A stretch of 64,000 bases of DNA from Planococcus maritimus (GCF_001592825.1 NZ_LTZG01000032.1:1-64000); one strand, 5' to 3'; shown: positions 35,528 to 45,357, counted from the first letter of the stretch. Notes: generated by a model from the letters alone, not told the origin. Numbers and translations: made by a program.

Positions 35528-35647
35528 AAAATCCCCTCCAGTTCGGTACATTCCCATTATTATAGCATTGCTTTTCAGGCAATCGAGGGGGCAGGATTTT
35601 TCCATATGGCAACGAATAGTTAAGGATACCTAAAAGGAGGTTTTTGA

Positions 35648-36391
35648 ATGGCACATGAGTTTGACATACTCCCTGGAGCTGAACCGTTCATATTTGAAGG
35701 CGGCAACACCGGCATTCTCATCTCGCACGGTTTTACCGGAACAACACAAAGCATGCGTCCGCTGGCGGAGGCTTTTTCACAACAAGGCTATAGTATCTAT
35801 GCCCCGCGCCTGAAAGGGCATGGCACACATTACGAAGACATGGAGACGAGCACCTATCAGGATTGGATCGCTTCTGTCGAAGAAGCTTATGCGTGGCTGA
35901 TGGAACGCTGCGACAAGATATTTGTTGCAGGCTTGTCGATGGGCGGGACACTGGCGCTTTATATGGCGGAGAACCATCCGGAAATCCGTGGCATTGCCTT
36001 GATCAACGCCGCTATCGAAGTGCCGGATATGGAAGGCGTCATGGAATTGCAGGATGTGCGTTTTTTGGACGCTATCGGATCCGATATTAAAAAGCCGGGA
36101 GTTACCGAGCTTGCCTATGACAAAACCCCAGTCGCTTCCGTCAAAGAGATTTTGCCTTTCATGGACCTGGTCAAAAAGAATCTGTCGGCCATTCATTGCC
36201 CGACATTGCTATTCGTCTCACCGGAAGACCATGTGGTACCACCCGGAAATTCCAAATTTATTTACGAGCATATTGCATCTGAGGAAAAAGATATCGTCGA
36301 AATGCCGGACAGCTATCATGTGGCGACACTGGACCACGACCAACAACGGATTATTGACGGGACGCTGGACTTTTTCCGTACGTATGAATAA
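35648..36391 (+). CDS. carboxylesterase (Est30-like alpha/beta hydrolase)
   Basis: 247 residues, same size as Geobacillus Est30. Oxyanion loop HGFTGTTQSM, nucleophile elbow GLSMGG, acid SPEDHVVPP and base DSYHVATLD are in order, so the Ser-Asp-His triad is intact. Cleaves short-chain carboxyl esters in the cytoplasm. AAAGGAGG precedes the ATG. Monocistronic with terminator. Confidence 0.93.
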   Translation: MAHEFDILPGAEPFIFEGGNTGILISHGFTGTTQSMRPLAEAFSQQGYSIYAPRLKGHGTHYEDMETSTYQDWIASVEEAYAWLMERCDKIFVAGLSMGGTLALYMAENHPEIRGIALINAAIEVPDMEGVMELQDVRFLDAIGSDIKKPGVTELAYDKTPVASVKEILPFMDLVKKNLSAIHCPTLLFVSPEDHVVPPGNSKFIYEHIASEEKDIVEMPDSYHVATLDHDQQRIIDGTLDFFRTYE

Positions 36392-36407
36392 ACGATGATT
36401 CGCCTAC

Positions 36408-36454
36408 AAAAACAAAAGGACCGAAGGCATTTGCGCCTTCCGTCCTTTTGTTTT
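36408..36454 (+). terminator. terminator of the carboxylesterase gene
   Basis: AACAAAAGGAC-GAAGGC/GCCTTC-GTCCTTTTGTT long stem with one C-C mismatch, then a T-run. Confidence 0.88.
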
Positions 36455-36529
36455 TTTCTCATTGCCGATGCGAACAAGCTGTTGTCCACCGGCAATAGCT
36501 TCCATACCCGTTTCTCCTTTAACAAACAA

Positions 36530-36554
36530 AAAGCCCTGGCAGCGCCAGGGCTTT
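36530..36554 (-). terminator. terminator of the siderophore-binding gene
   Basis: AAAGCCCTGGC/GCCAGGGCTTT with a 3-nt loop and TTTTTG on the minus strand. Confidence 0.9.
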
Positions 36555-36558
36555 GAGA

Positions 36559-37515
36559 TTAAAATGCAGATTCGATGGCATTGACCATTTCGCTGACAGA
36601 CTGCAGCCCGCCACCGGATAGGTACCAATAATCTGGATCCAAGTAGATGATGTTATCGTTTTGGTAAGCATTCGTTTTCTGTACCAATTCATTTTCCAAT
36701 GAATCTTTCGCGCTTGCCTCATTGCCGACTGCTGCATTGCGGTCGACAACAAACATCACATCCGGATTCGTATCGAGAATGTATTCATACGTGATGCTTT
36801 GGCCATGTGTAGAAGCTTCAATGCCTTCGTCTGCTTGCTTCACGCCGAATACATCATGAATGATGCCGAAGCGTGACGCGGCGCCATAGGCACTGACTTT
36901 TCCTTCGTTCGCTAAAACAATCAAGCCTTTCTCATCAGAAGTCGAAGTTTTTTCTTTTACGCCTTCGATTTGCTCATTGATAGCCGTAAGTTCTTCTTCA
37001 ACCTCTGCTTCCTTGCCAAAAATTTCTCCAACCGTTTCCATATTGGTCGTGAAGGAACTCATATAATCCGTTGTGTCTACGCCCAAGTGGATTGTCGGGG
37101 CGATTTCGCTGAATTCGCTATACATCTCTGCTTGGCGCCCGGAGATGATAATCAAGTCTGGATCCATTGCATGAATCGCTTCAAAATCCGCTTCTTTCAA
37201 TGTGCCGATATTTTCGTATTTCTCCGTATCTTCATATTTCTCCAAATATGTAGGGATATTACCTTGTGCAACGCCTGCTACAGACTCTACACTCAATTGA
37301 TCCAGTGTATCCAAAATTCCGAAGTCAAAAACAACCACTTTCTCTGGATTTTTCGGCACTTCCGTCTCACCAAGTTCGTGCGTCACTGTCATCGTTTCCG
37401 CTTCTGTCGTTTGTGCATCCGCCGTTTGGCTATCGGTTGCCTCTTCTTCTGCCCCACAAGCTGCGAGTACCGCCAACATCGCTAGCACCAAAATTGCCAT
37501 TGCCCATTTCTTCAT
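36559..37515 (-). CDS. iron-siderophore ABC transporter substrate-binding lipoprotein
   Basis: 318 residues. Signal peptide with lipobox LAAC (around residue 20), Glu/Thr-rich linker, then a FeuA/FhuD-like periplasmic-binding domain (KVVVFDFGILDTLDQL, DPDLIIISGRQ, VMFVVDR). Captures a ferric siderophore outside the membrane. The start at MKKWAMAIL has GAGGAG 10 nt upstream. Two Fur boxes lie in the leader. No permease or ATPase is adjacent, so it must use a transporter encoded elsewhere. Confidence 0.92.
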   Translation of the reverse strand: MKKWAMAILVLAMLAVLAACGAEEEATDSQTADAQTTEAETMTVTHELGETEVPKNPEKVVVFDFGILDTLDQLSVESVAGVAQGNIPTYLEKYEDTEKYENIGTLKEADFEAIHAMDPDLIIISGRQAEMYSEFSEIAPTIHLGVDTTDYMSSFTTNMETVGEIFGKEAEVEEELTAINEQIEGVKEKTSTSDEKGLIVLANEGKVSAYGAASRFGIIHDVFGVKQADEGIEASTHGQSITYEYILDTNPDVMFVVDRNAAVGNEASAKDSLENELVQKTNAYQNDNIIYLDPDYWYLSGGGLQSVSEMVNAIESAF

Positions 37516-37626
37516 TTTATACCGTCTCCTCTTCTGTTGAAATTGGTGGATGATAGACATCCCTTGCATTATGTAATCTTGCTTCTCCCACTTTCGAAAA
37601 CTTGCAGCAAAATGATTCGTTGATAC

Positions 37627-37641
37627 TGATAATCATTATCA
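37627..37641. promoter_or_regulatory. Fur box 1, perfect
   Basis: TGATAATCATTATCA is a perfect 7-1-7 Fur box, about 110 bp before the lipoprotein start. Confidence 0.9.
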
Positions 37642-37693
37642 CTTAACTACATTCATTAGTATAGCAGAATAAAAACCATTTTCAATAACTAAA

Positions 37694-37708
37694 TGAGAAT
37701 TATTTTCA
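37694..37708. promoter_or_regulatory. Fur box 2, near-perfect
   Basis: TGAGAATTATTTTCA matches 13 of 15 positions of the 7-1-7 Fur pattern, 52 bp upstream of box 1. Apart from the two boxes, 37516-37763 holds no gene. Confidence 0.7.
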
Positions 37709-37763
37709 TTTGATTGTGGAATGAACTAATGAAAGACTTTTATTTTCTTGAATTACTCAATTG

Positions 37764-37820
37764 AAAAAGACCCAAACTGAACTGAGCCAGTTTCGGCGCA
37801 GCCCAGTAATGGGTCTTTTT
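37764..37820. terminator. terminator of the 1,054-residue protein gene
   Basis: AAAAAGACCCA/TGGGTCTTTTT outer stem enclosing a small AAACTG/CAGTTT hairpin; T-runs on both strands. Confidence 0.8.
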
Positions 37821-37821
37821 A

Positions 37822-40800
37822 TCATTCAGTATCTTTAAAAGTTTCTTGCAGGATGTAATAGGATTCTTTCAATCGTTCTTGTGTCTCCGGTAATTCCCAG
37901 GCTTCCCAAGAATAAACCTTGCTGTCCTTAAGTCCCATTGACTCTAATTGGTTCCCACTTGCATCCTCCAACACGGCTGCGGCTTTAATGCCTTTTACTG
38001 TCATGCTTGCTTCAATGCCATCCTTTTGCAAATCGCCCGTGAACTCTTTTTTCGCAGGGTCTTTTGCATTCAATAGCATCCAAGGAATTCTTATTTCCAA
38101 AATCCCTTCTTCTTCTGAATAATAATAATCGTTCAGAGAATCGTATTGCTCGTCTTCAGGGTCGGCGATGCCAAAGCGCAGTTCGCCGGTTTCATAGTAT
38201 TCAAAAGGATAGACTTCCCCAGTGTCTGGCCGCGTGAATTCCTTGTTCAACGCTAACCGCATCGGGTGGAAGTTGTTTTCAATATCCGGCTCTTTTGGAA
38301 TCATCTCCAACCGATTGTAATAGTCATAATAGAAGGTATCGTAATCGCCTGCCACTTTGAGTGCCGCTTCCTTTCCTTTGATGGAAAGCTCAAAATCAGC
38401 CAAGAACTCTTCTGCCACTTCGATCCCTTCGTTTTCCCTTACGCTAAAGTAAAGGCGAAGGCTGTCTTCATTCCACCATTCCTGCTTTGGATCGAACTCT
38501 GCTTTAACGTACACATAGCGTTCATCTGAATCCATCGACAGCGAGCGCAAAGCACCTTGTTCTTTTTCGTCCAGCAAGGTCCCCTCCTGCCAATCGTCTT
38601 CCCCATCCACTTTCACTTTGTGGCGGTCGAAGCTAAGCAAGCCGAATTGCTGCTCATTCGTCTGGGCATTCGACCAGAACGGCCGCTCATTCGGATTGTC
38701 GTATTCCATCGTGTTCCACGTCCGTTTAAACCATTCGTCTTGCCACGTGAAGACTAAGCCACCCAGCATGCCTTCTTCGAGGATATCTTCGTACAGTCGG
38801 CTAGCGATTTCCCCTTGCTCACTCTCGGAAATGAAGCCTTGGTTCCAACCGAACGGGTTTTTGTGGGTCATGCCTCTCGATGCCGGCACGCCAAATTCGG
38901 CAATCAGCAATGGCATATCGTGCGATTCATTCAGATCACGTAAATATCCTGCGTAATTATTTCGTTCGCCACGGTGGTCGATAAATTCGGTATATTTTTC
39001 CTCAAGATTAAGAAAATCCGGGTAATATGGATACACGTGATAAGAAGCGAACATGCCCACTTCCGTTAATTCACCCTTCGTGCGGATGTGGTTCGGATCG
39101 ACCGTAGCCATATCTTCCTGTTCGCTTGGCTCTGCCGGTTGATCGATATTGTCTGTCGTTACCCAGTTCGTAAAGCTAAGTGGGCGCATGCTTTCGTATG
39201 CTTCATATTCATAGACAGCCAATTCATCCAGCTGTTGCGCAATCCAATGCTCCATCGGGTTGGCGTCTTCAGTCTCGATGAAGGTTCCTGAAAAATCACC
39301 GAGATCCGGATATTTCTTATCCATTTCATCTACCGTAAAAGGATACCACTCGATGCCGATCATCCAGCCGATCACATAGTCAGAAATGTCAGCCGTATAG
39401 TTTCCGGATGCATGGCCCGGTTCTTCCTCCACTTGAGCGTCTCCATGGACTGCATCGGCCACTTTTTTCATTTCCTGCTGGAAACGCTCTGTAATTTCAG
39501 GCGTGAAGGCATCTAAAGTTTCTTCGAGCGGCTCTTCGTCAATCCATACGCCGTGATACAAATACAGTGGCGTTTCCGCTGTTTTATTGTATTGGGTCAA
39601 TGCTTTATAAAAAGCAGGCGGATGAAGCGTATAGACACGGATAGCGTTGGCGTTCATTTCGCCGATCTCTTTGAACCAGCGGTCGTATTCTTCGCGGGAA
39701 ATCGCGGCTTCGCCCGGGAAAGTGCCGGGTTTGGCCATGCCCATATTGACGCCTTTGACCGTAAAGTCCTTCCATTCGCCATCTTCGAACACTTCAAATT
39801 GTTCACCATTCACACGGGATGGATAAGAAATGCCGTCTTTTTCAGCAGCAACCGATACGCGTTCTTCCGTGTCTCGTTGCTTTTCTGCACTGTCAGCAAG
39901 AATCGTCTCCATCATCGGAACATAGGTTTTCCAATAGAAGCTGTCAGAGCCGCCAAATGACAACCAATCTTTCATTTTCGACAGCCCGCCGTATTGGTAG
40001 AAAGACGGCACATCCTCGATATCGACAAAGTCGCCGGCGAAGTAATAAACATTCGATTCATTCACAGGCGCGTTCAGAACCGCCGGGAAATTATCAGGAA
40101 TCCCGCGTTCAGAAAGCGCCTCTTGGCCTTGTTCGTTAAGTGACCATTCGTACTCAGCAAGCACTTCCGTCTCACCTTGGGCTTCGTTGATATCAAACCA
40201 ATAATCGAATGTTGGGCTTTCTTCAAGATCAAATGCCGTTTGCCCAAGCTCCGTGAATTTCACTTGAAGGCCTGCATTTTCGATATCTCCCCGCTCTTCA
40301 GACAGCACCACGACTTCGCCACTGGCGTCTTCGACGAGCACGAAGCCTCCGCCTGTGAATCGCCATTCCTCATCGCCTTGCTCATAGTTCTGGACAATCC
40401 ATTCCGGCACTTCCGCTCCTTCCGCTAAGTCAGGGAAATAACGACCGCTCCAGCCGCTCCATTTAAGCCCCAGGAATTCTCCCATATCTGCGCTGACCGC
40501 AGCATCTGTCGGAGAAGCAAACGTATTGAACTCGACAACTAAATCACTGCCCTCGTCCAGCACTCGCTGCTTAATCATCTGCCATTCAGCCATTTCCAAG
40601 CCGCCATAGATGAGCTCGGAACGTTCTCCTTCTGCTTCTTGCCAAGGGAGATCGTCTTCATATACACCGTAAGTGTCGGCTAAATAAATCAAATCATAGC
40701 CGGACCCCATTTCTTCAACGCCGCGAATCTCATAATCCTTTTCGGCTTCATCCGGCATAAAACCAAAATAATCCGTATCTGCGAGATAGTCCGATTCATC

Positions 40801-40986
40801 CTCTTTGGCGTAACGTTGATGGTTCAACACCCACGTCAGCCCCTTATGTTCGCGGTACTCCTCAGAAGGGACCGTTTTGTCGATAATTGCCACGTTCAAA
40901 GGCTCTTTCCCCTGCAACAGCCAAAAGATGAATGGCGAAAGGAACAACAGCACGATAAGAGCTATGCTGATGGTTGTTTTTTTCAT
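37822..40986 (-). CDS. large membrane-anchored protein with glycoside-hydrolase-like TIM barrel
   Basis: 1,054 residues. One N-terminal membrane segment (about 5-24), then an outside part rich in Asp/Glu. The first 380 residues are not recognised. The middle (VKGVNMGMAKPGTFPGE...NANAIRVYTLHPPAFY...LLIAEFGVPASRG...GGLVFTWQDEWFKRTWN) reads like a GH2/GH5-type barrel with a likely nucleophile Glu in LLIAEFG. The last 230 residues look beta-rich. It may process an exopolysaccharide. Start at MKKTTISI is fixed by AGGAGG 7 nt upstream. Monocistronic. Confidence 0.75.
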   Translation of the reverse strand: MKKTTISIALIVLLFLSPFIFWLLQGKEPLNVAIIDKTVPSEEYREHKGLTWVLNHQRYAKEDESDYLADTDYFGFMPDEAEKDYEIRGVEEMGSGYDLIYLADTYGVYEDDLPWQEAEGERSELIYGGLEMAEWQMIKQRVLDEGSDLVVEFNTFASPTDAAVSADMGEFLGLKWSGWSGRYFPDLAEGAEVPEWIVQNYEQGDEEWRFTGGGFVLVEDASGEVVVLSEERGDIENAGLQVKFTELGQTAFDLEESPTFDYWFDINEAQGETEVLAEYEWSLNEQGQEALSERGIPDNFPAVLNAPVNESNVYYFAGDFVDIEDVPSFYQYGGLSKMKDWLSFGGSDSFYWKTYVPMMETILADSAEKQRDTEERVSVAAEKDGISYPSRVNGEQFEVFEDGEWKDFTVKGVNMGMAKPGTFPGEAAISREEYDRWFKEIGEMNANAIRVYTLHPPAFYKALTQYNKTAETPLYLYHGVWIDEEPLEETLDAFTPEITERFQQEMKKVADAVHGDAQVEEEPGHASGNYTADISDYVIGWMIGIEWYPFTVDEMDKKYPDLGDFSGTFIETEDANPMEHWIAQQLDELAVYEYEAYESMRPLSFTNWVTTDNIDQPAEPSEQEDMATVDPNHIRTKGELTEVGMFASYHVYPYYPDFLNLEEKYTEFIDHRGERNNYAGYLRDLNESHDMPLLIAEFGVPASRGMTHKNPFGWNQGFISESEQGEIASRLYEDILEEGMLGGLVFTWQDEWFKRTWNTMEYDNPNERPFWSNAQTNEQQFGLLSFDRHKVKVDGEDDWQEGTLLDEKEQGALRSLSMDSDERYVYVKAEFDPKQEWWNEDSLRLYFSVRENEGIEVAEEFLADFELSIKGKEAALKVAGDYDTFYYDYYNRLEMIPKEPDIENNFHPMRLALNKEFTRPDTGEVYPFEYYETGELRFGIADPEDEQYDSLNDYYYSEEEGILEIRIPWMLLNAKDPAKKEFTGDLQKDGIEASMTVKGIKAAAVLEDASGNQLESMGLKDSKVYSWEAWELPETQERLKESYYILQETFKDTE

Positions 40987-41128
40987 GTTGATTCCTCCTA
41001 CTCCTATAAACTCCATTTACAGTTATTATATAGTATAAAGATTTTGTTTAAATAGAAAATATTGCTAAACTGTGAAAGCTTCCACATCTTTTTGCTATTC
41101 TTCAGCTTCAGGAACGATCTGAAACACA

Positions 41129-41164
41129 AAAACGCCCACCCCTGATAGCGAGGGTGGGCGTTTT
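41129..41164. terminator. terminator of the SulP transporter gene
   Basis: AAAACGCCCACCC/GGGTGGGCGTTTT. The stretch 40987-41128 upstream of the preceding gene shows nothing else. Confidence 0.9.
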
Positions 41165-41174
41165 CAATCTGTTA

Positions 41175-42635
41175 TTAATGTGTCGGCAATTTCGCACTCG
41201 AACTTTGGAAAATCGCCAATTGATCAATCAGCTTCTGGCTTCCGGCATCTAAGCCCGTCACTTCCACTTCATTGGCGTTTTCCCGGAACTTCAATACGAC
41301 CCGGTCGACGGCACCGACTCCGGAATCGTCCCAAATATGGGCATCCGTAAAATCGATGATCACTTTCTCGCGTTCGACATCAAAATCGAATTTTTCCAGA
41401 AAATCCTCAACCGAAGCGAAGAACAATTGCCCTTCCACACGGTATTGCGTGGCATCGAGCAGACGCTTTTCCACTTTGATCTTGGAAATTTTCGAAACGA
41501 AGAAGACGGCACTGAGCAAGACGCCAGCCAATACACCGATTGATAAATCATGTGTATAGACGACGATGGCGACAGTGGCGACCATGACGATCGAATCGGT
41601 TTTCGGCGCTTTTTTCAAATAAGTGAAAGAAGCCCAGTCAAACGTTCCGATCGATACCATAATCATGATGCCGACAAGGACCGGCATCGGAATCTGTACG
41701 ACTACATTGCCAAGGACGATGATCAAAAACATCAGGAATGTCCCGGCAACAAGTGCCGACAAACGTCCTCGCCCGCCAGATTTGACGTTAATGACCGATT
41801 GCCCGATCATCGCGCAGCCTGCCATCCCGCCAAAGAAGCCGGTAACGAAATTGGCGATGCCTTGCCCTCTGGCTTCTTTGTTTTTGTCGCTTGTTGTGTC
41901 GGTCATGTCATCGACGATATTCGCCGTCAGCAGCGATTCAAGCAATCCGACAATCGCCAGTGCTAGCGAATAAGGGAAAATAATCGATAAGGTTTCTAAG
42001 TTAAACGGTACATCCGGCAACAGGAAACTCGGCAGCGTCTGGCTGATTGTCCCCAGATCACCGACGGTACGCAAATCGAAACCGGAGTAGATCGTTACGG
42101 CAGTCAAGACGACCAGCGCAATAAGCGGTGCCGGGATAGCTTTGAAAAAACGCGGTACGATGTAAATAATCGCAAGTGTAATGGCGACAAAAACGTAAGT
42201 CATCGTATTGATGCCGATAAAATGCGGCACTTGTGCCATGAAGATCAAGATGGCCAATGCGTTGACAAAGCCAATCATGACAGCGCGCGGGATAAATTTC
42301 ATCACTTTCGCGACTTTAAAGACACCAAACAACAATTGGATAACTCCTGTCAAAATCGTGGCGGCAAGCAAATATTCCAGGCCGTAGTCACGGACGAGCG
42401 GCACCATCAATAACGCCATCGCCCCAGTCGCGGCCGAGATCATGCCTGGGCGGCCACCGACAAAGGCAATGATAACGGCGATGCTGAAGGAAGCATACAA
42501 ACCGACCATGGGATCAACCCCCGCAATGATCGAGAAGGCAATGGCTTCTGGGATAAGCGCGATGGCTACGAGGATCCCCGATAGGATGTCCCCGCGGATA
42601 TTCCCAAACCATTGGGTTTTAAGACTTTGTTTCAC
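41175..42635 (-). CDS. SulP-family anion transporter with STAS domain
   Basis: 486 residues: about 12 membrane segments to residue 385 with the family segments [32 protein letters not shown] and [24 protein letters not shown], then a C-terminal STAS domain ([29 protein letters not shown]). Carries sulfate, bicarbonate or another anion; no sulfate assimilation genes are adjacent. GTG start with GAGGAG 9 nt upstream. Confidence 0.92.
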   Translation of the reverse strand: MKQSLKTQWFGNIRGDILSGILVAIALIPEAIAFSIIAGVDPMVGLYASFSIAVIIAFVGGRPGMISAATGAMALLMVPLVRDYGLEYLLAATILTGVIQLLFGVFKVAKVMKFIPRAVMIGFVNALAILIFMAQVPHFIGINTMTYVFVAITLAIIYIVPRFFKAIPAPLIALVVLTAVTIYSGFDLRTVGDLGTISQTLPSFLLPDVPFNLETLSIIFPYSLALAIVGLLESLLTANIVDDMTDTTSDKNKEARGQGIANFVTGFFGGMAGCAMIGQSVINVKSGGRGRLSALVAGTFLMFLIIVLGNVVVQIPMPVLVGIMIMVSIGTFDWASFTYLKKAPKTDSIVMVATVAIVVYTHDLSIGVLAGVLLSAVFFVSKISKIKVEKRLLDATQYRVEGQLFFASVEDFLEKFDFDVEREKVIIDFTDAHIWDDSGVGAVDRVVLKFRENANEVEVTGLDAGSQKLIDQLAIFQSSSAKLPTH

Positions 42636-42811
42636 TTGGTCGTGCTCCTCTATTGGTTATTTGCAAACTTCCTCTTAACCGGAAATCTTATTTTTTCACA
42701 ATGAAAACAGTTTAGCACCGACGCTCCATTAATGGAACCTTTTTGGGCCGTTTTTATTAAAAATTAATATGTTATAATGTATTCACTTTGTACAGCGAGG
42801 GGTTTTTTTAC

Positions 42812-43354
42812 GTGCGAATCGGTTACGCAAGAGCCATTGAAGAAGATTTAGACTGCCACAAGCAGCAGGCCCTTTTTGAAGAGTTCGGCTGCGAGGCAAT
42901 TTATATAGAGTCCCACAGTTCCCCAAAGCTCCGGGATGAACTCGATAGAATGTTAACAGCCACGAAGCCTGGCGACCACATCATCGTCATGAAACTTCAC
43001 GTGTTGGCGGATTCGACAAGGCATTTAGTCGATCTGGTGGAAGCGTTGGAAGACAAGGCTGCCTTTCTTTATGCCGTTGAAGAACAGATCGATACTACGA
43101 GAGGAACTTCGTTTTCTTTTTTGGAAATCACAAAAGCGATTGCCGACTTCCAAAGCGACTCCATCAGCGCCAAGACTAAAGCCGGCTTAACGGAAGCCAA
43201 ACAAAAAGGCATGCACGCTGGGCGTCCGCGCAAACCCGATGCCAATGTCAAAAAAGCAATCGAGATGTATAAAAGCAAATCACATAGCCTAGCGGAAATC
43301 AAAGAACAGACCGGCATTAGCAAGTCTACTTTGTATCGTTATTTGGAGAACTGA
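42812..43354 (+). CDS. resolvase-family DNA-binding protein lacking catalytic residues
   Basis: 180 residues with the serine-recombinase layout (RIGYARAIEEDLDCHKQQALFEEFG ... GLTEAKQKGMHAGRPRKPDANVKKAIEMY ... HTH SLAEIKEQTGISKSTLYRYL). The catalytic serine of YARVS is Ile9 here. The KLDRLGR motif, which carries catalytic arginines, reads KLHVLAD. The DNA-binding end is intact. It therefore cannot recombine by the usual chemistry and may act as a regulator. GTG at 42812 follows AGCGAGGGG. Not flanked by mobile DNA. Confidence 0.85.
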   Translation: MRIGYARAIEEDLDCHKQQALFEEFGCEAIYIESHSSPKLRDELDRMLTATKPGDHIIVMKLHVLADSTRHLVDLVEALEDKAAFLYAVEEQIDTTRGTSFSFLEITKAIADFQSDSISAKTKAGLTEAKQKGMHAGRPRKPDANVKKAIEMYKSKSHSLAEIKEQTGISKSTLYRYLEN

Positions 43355-43381
43355 AAAAAGAGCGCTGAGGCGCTCTTTTTT
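43354..43381. terminator. bidirectional terminator
   Basis: AAAAAAGAGCGC/GCGCTCTTTTTT with a TGAG loop, shared by the resolvase-like gene and the convergent MFS gene, whose stop codon overlaps it. Confidence 0.92.
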
Positions 43382-44645
43382 ATTGCTCTGTTTTCAACTC
43401 TTCTTTTACAGGCGGTTTTGCTAGGATGGATGCGACGATTGCCATGGCCGGGATAATGAGGAGAAAGCTCAAGGCTTCGTCATACCCGCCGAGAAAATCG
43501 TAAAACAAGCCAAACGGCAATGGGCCTAGAGCCGAACCGATGACCATGACCGCCATAGCGATGCCGCTGATGCTGCCGATATACTGCCGGCCGTAGTAAT
43601 TGGGCCAGACAATGCTTAAGGTAACCCGCTCAATTCCAGACACGACTCCCCATACAACGCCAAACAGGATCGCTAACGACAGAACGGTCGCTTGCTGGAG
43701 CAGCAAGATGAACAGGATCTCCCCAGCAAATAATGCGACCAGCATCCAGCGCACTTCGATTTTATCTAATAAATAGCCGGCCAAGAACGTGATCGGAAAC
43801 CCAACGACCGCCATCAAGCTGAGCACGGTCGCTGCCGCTTCGGGTGTCAATGATTGCTGCGAGAAAATCGACACCAAATGGAACGTGATGCCTGTGTTCA
43901 CCAGGGCTGGTGTTGCGACACAAAACAGCAGCAACCAGAAAGCGCGTGTTTTTTGCGCTTCTTTCACGGTCCAACTGATATCGGCTGACAAGCTTTTTTC
44001 TGCCGTTTCCCCTTCAGGAATCACTTCCCCGTCTGGACGCAAGCCGATGTCTTCCGGCTTGTTGCGGATCAGCAAAAGCGCGAGTGGCGTGAAAATGACC
44101 ACTACAAACGCACCAAGCAACATCCACGCCATGCGCCAACCAACCGTTTCAATCAACCATACATTGAACAGCGGAAAAACCGCAGAACCGACCATCGCTC
44201 CAAGTGCAGCCAAGCTGAGTGCACGCCCTCTTTTGACGATAAACCATTGAGGGACCAATGACTTTGGCGTAAGTGACATGGATCCTTGTCCGAGCAAACG
44301 GATGAAAAAGAAACCAACAAACAGCATGAAGGTATTGGCGATCAAGCCATTAAACAAACAAGCAAGCCCCAGCAAGCTGGAGATGATCACCGCCATCTTC
44401 CGCGCTCCCTGACTATCGAACAGCCTGCCGACCATGAAGATCAGGAAACCAGCGAGCAAGGTAGCCGCAGAATAAATTCCCGACACCGTCGAACGGCTCC
44501 ATCCGAACTCCTCGATATAATAATCAATGAAAATAGCATTGGAAAAAGTTTGGCCAGGTCCCGAAAAGAAATACGATAACGCCGAAATCGCGACGATGAC
44601 CCAGCCATAATAAAATGGCGTATGTATTGGCGCATTTTGTTTCAC
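43380..44645 (-). CDS. MFS transporter, oxalate/formate antiporter-like
   Basis: 421 residues, 12 membrane segments. YYGWVIVAISALSYFFSGPGQTFSNAIFIDYYIEEFGWSRS is typical of the OFA/monocarboxylate branch, and GRLFDSQGARK is the MFS motif A. Probably exchanges an organic acid. GTG start with GGGAGGAG upstream. Lies 58 bp before the USP stop region on the same strand but the terminator at 44673 separates others. Confidence 0.88.
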   Translation of the reverse strand: MKQNAPIHTPFYYGWVIVAISALSYFFSGPGQTFSNAIFIDYYIEEFGWSRSTVSGIYSAATLLAGFLIFMVGRLFDSQGARKMAVIISSLLGLACLFNGLIANTFMLFVGFFFIRLLGQGSMSLTPKSLVPQWFIVKRGRALSLAALGAMVGSAVFPLFNVWLIETVGWRMAWMLLGAFVVVIFTPLALLLIRNKPEDIGLRPDGEVIPEGETAEKSLSADISWTVKEAQKTRAFWLLLFCVATPALVNTGITFHLVSIFSQQSLTPEAAATVLSLMAVVGFPITFLAGYLLDKIEVRWMLVALFAGEILFILLLQQATVLSLAILFGVVWGVVSGIERVTLSIVWPNYYGRQYIGSISGIAMAVMVIGSALGPLPFGLFYDFLGGYDEALSFLLIIPAMAIVASILAKPPVKEELKTEQ

Positions 44646-44672
44646 TTTGTTCTCCTCCCTGCCTGCTACAGC

Positions 44673-44700
44673 AAAAAGGGCTCCACCCGGGAGCCCTTTT
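44673..44700 (-). terminator. terminator of the universal stress protein gene
   Basis: AAAAAGGGCTCC/GGAGCCCTTTTT hairpin. Confidence 0.9.
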
Positions 44701-44702
44701 TC

Positions 44703-45122
44703 TTATTTGACGATCAATACCGGGCAGTTCGCGCGCTTGACTACTTTGTGGCTAACGCTGCCAAGCACCATTTCCTGCAGGGAATTCAAGCCCCGGCTGC
44801 CAATTACGAGCATGTCGAACGCTTCTTCGTTAGCGAATTCGACAATCGCCGGGCCCGGCGTCCCATGTAAGATTTCGATGCGGTATTTGATTTTCTCCGA
44901 TGCGATCGCTTCTTCGACCGGTTGCAATTTCTTGCGTCGCTGGAAATCGAGCTCCGCGGAACTGCCGCTGTGAAGTACTTCGTTTTTTGCGTTGTCGTGA
45001 TCTGCTACAAAAACGATGGTGACCTGTGAATCATCAGACCCTTTTGCAATTTTCACGGCTTCTTTAGCCGCGCGGACTGAATGGTCAGAACCGTCCACAG
45101 CAAGTAGAATTTTCTTGTACAT
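44703..45122 (-). CDS. universal stress protein, UspA family
   Basis: 139 residues with MYKKILLAVDGSDHSVRAAKEA and the ATP-binding GSRGLNSLQEMVLGSVSHKVVKRANCPVLIVK. Small cytoplasmic nucleotide-binding protein of stress and starvation. AAAGGAG precedes the ATG. Monocistronic. 45123-45303 upstream contains only its probable promoter; an open frame there (45154-45357) is not convincing. Confidence 0.94.
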   Translation of the reverse strand: MYKKILLAVDGSDHSVRAAKEAVKIAKGSDDSQVTIVFVADHDNAKNEVLHSGSSAELDFQRRKKLQPVEEAIASEKIKYRIEILHGTPGPAIVEFANEEAFDMLVIGSRGLNSLQEMVLGSVSHKVVKRANCPVLIVK

Positions 45123-45303
45123 TTTTCAACACTCCTTTTAATGAGTCGGTCATTTACACTTTTGAAAATCGCCAATTAGCCGATCGGTTTCTCACTTTCA
45201 GCATTCGAACCGATGACGTTATCTTTATCTTCCACGCTACAACCAAATTTGTCCAGAATTTCCTTGTTAGAAGGAGTGATTGATGGTTTTCGCTACATAA
45301 AAG

Positions 45304-45341
45304 CGCCCGGCTTTCGTTCGACACGATAAAAGCCGGACGCC
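45304..45341 (-). terminator. terminator of the second BCCT gene
   Basis: GCGCCCGGCTTT/AAAGCCGGACGC stem with one mismatch and TTTTATG on the minus strand. Confidence 0.8.
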
Positions 45342-45357
45342 CAGGTAAGCTGAACAC

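Noticed and set aside
41071..41090. TGTGAAAGCTTCCACA as a possible cre site
   Set aside because: Central CG is replaced by GC and the symmetry differs from the CcpA consensus; it is not placed near a promoter I can define.
45154..45357. 67-codon open frame upstream of the universal stress protein gene
   Set aside because: No good ribosome site, basic composition and overlap with the terminator of the BCCT gene; not convincing as a protein.
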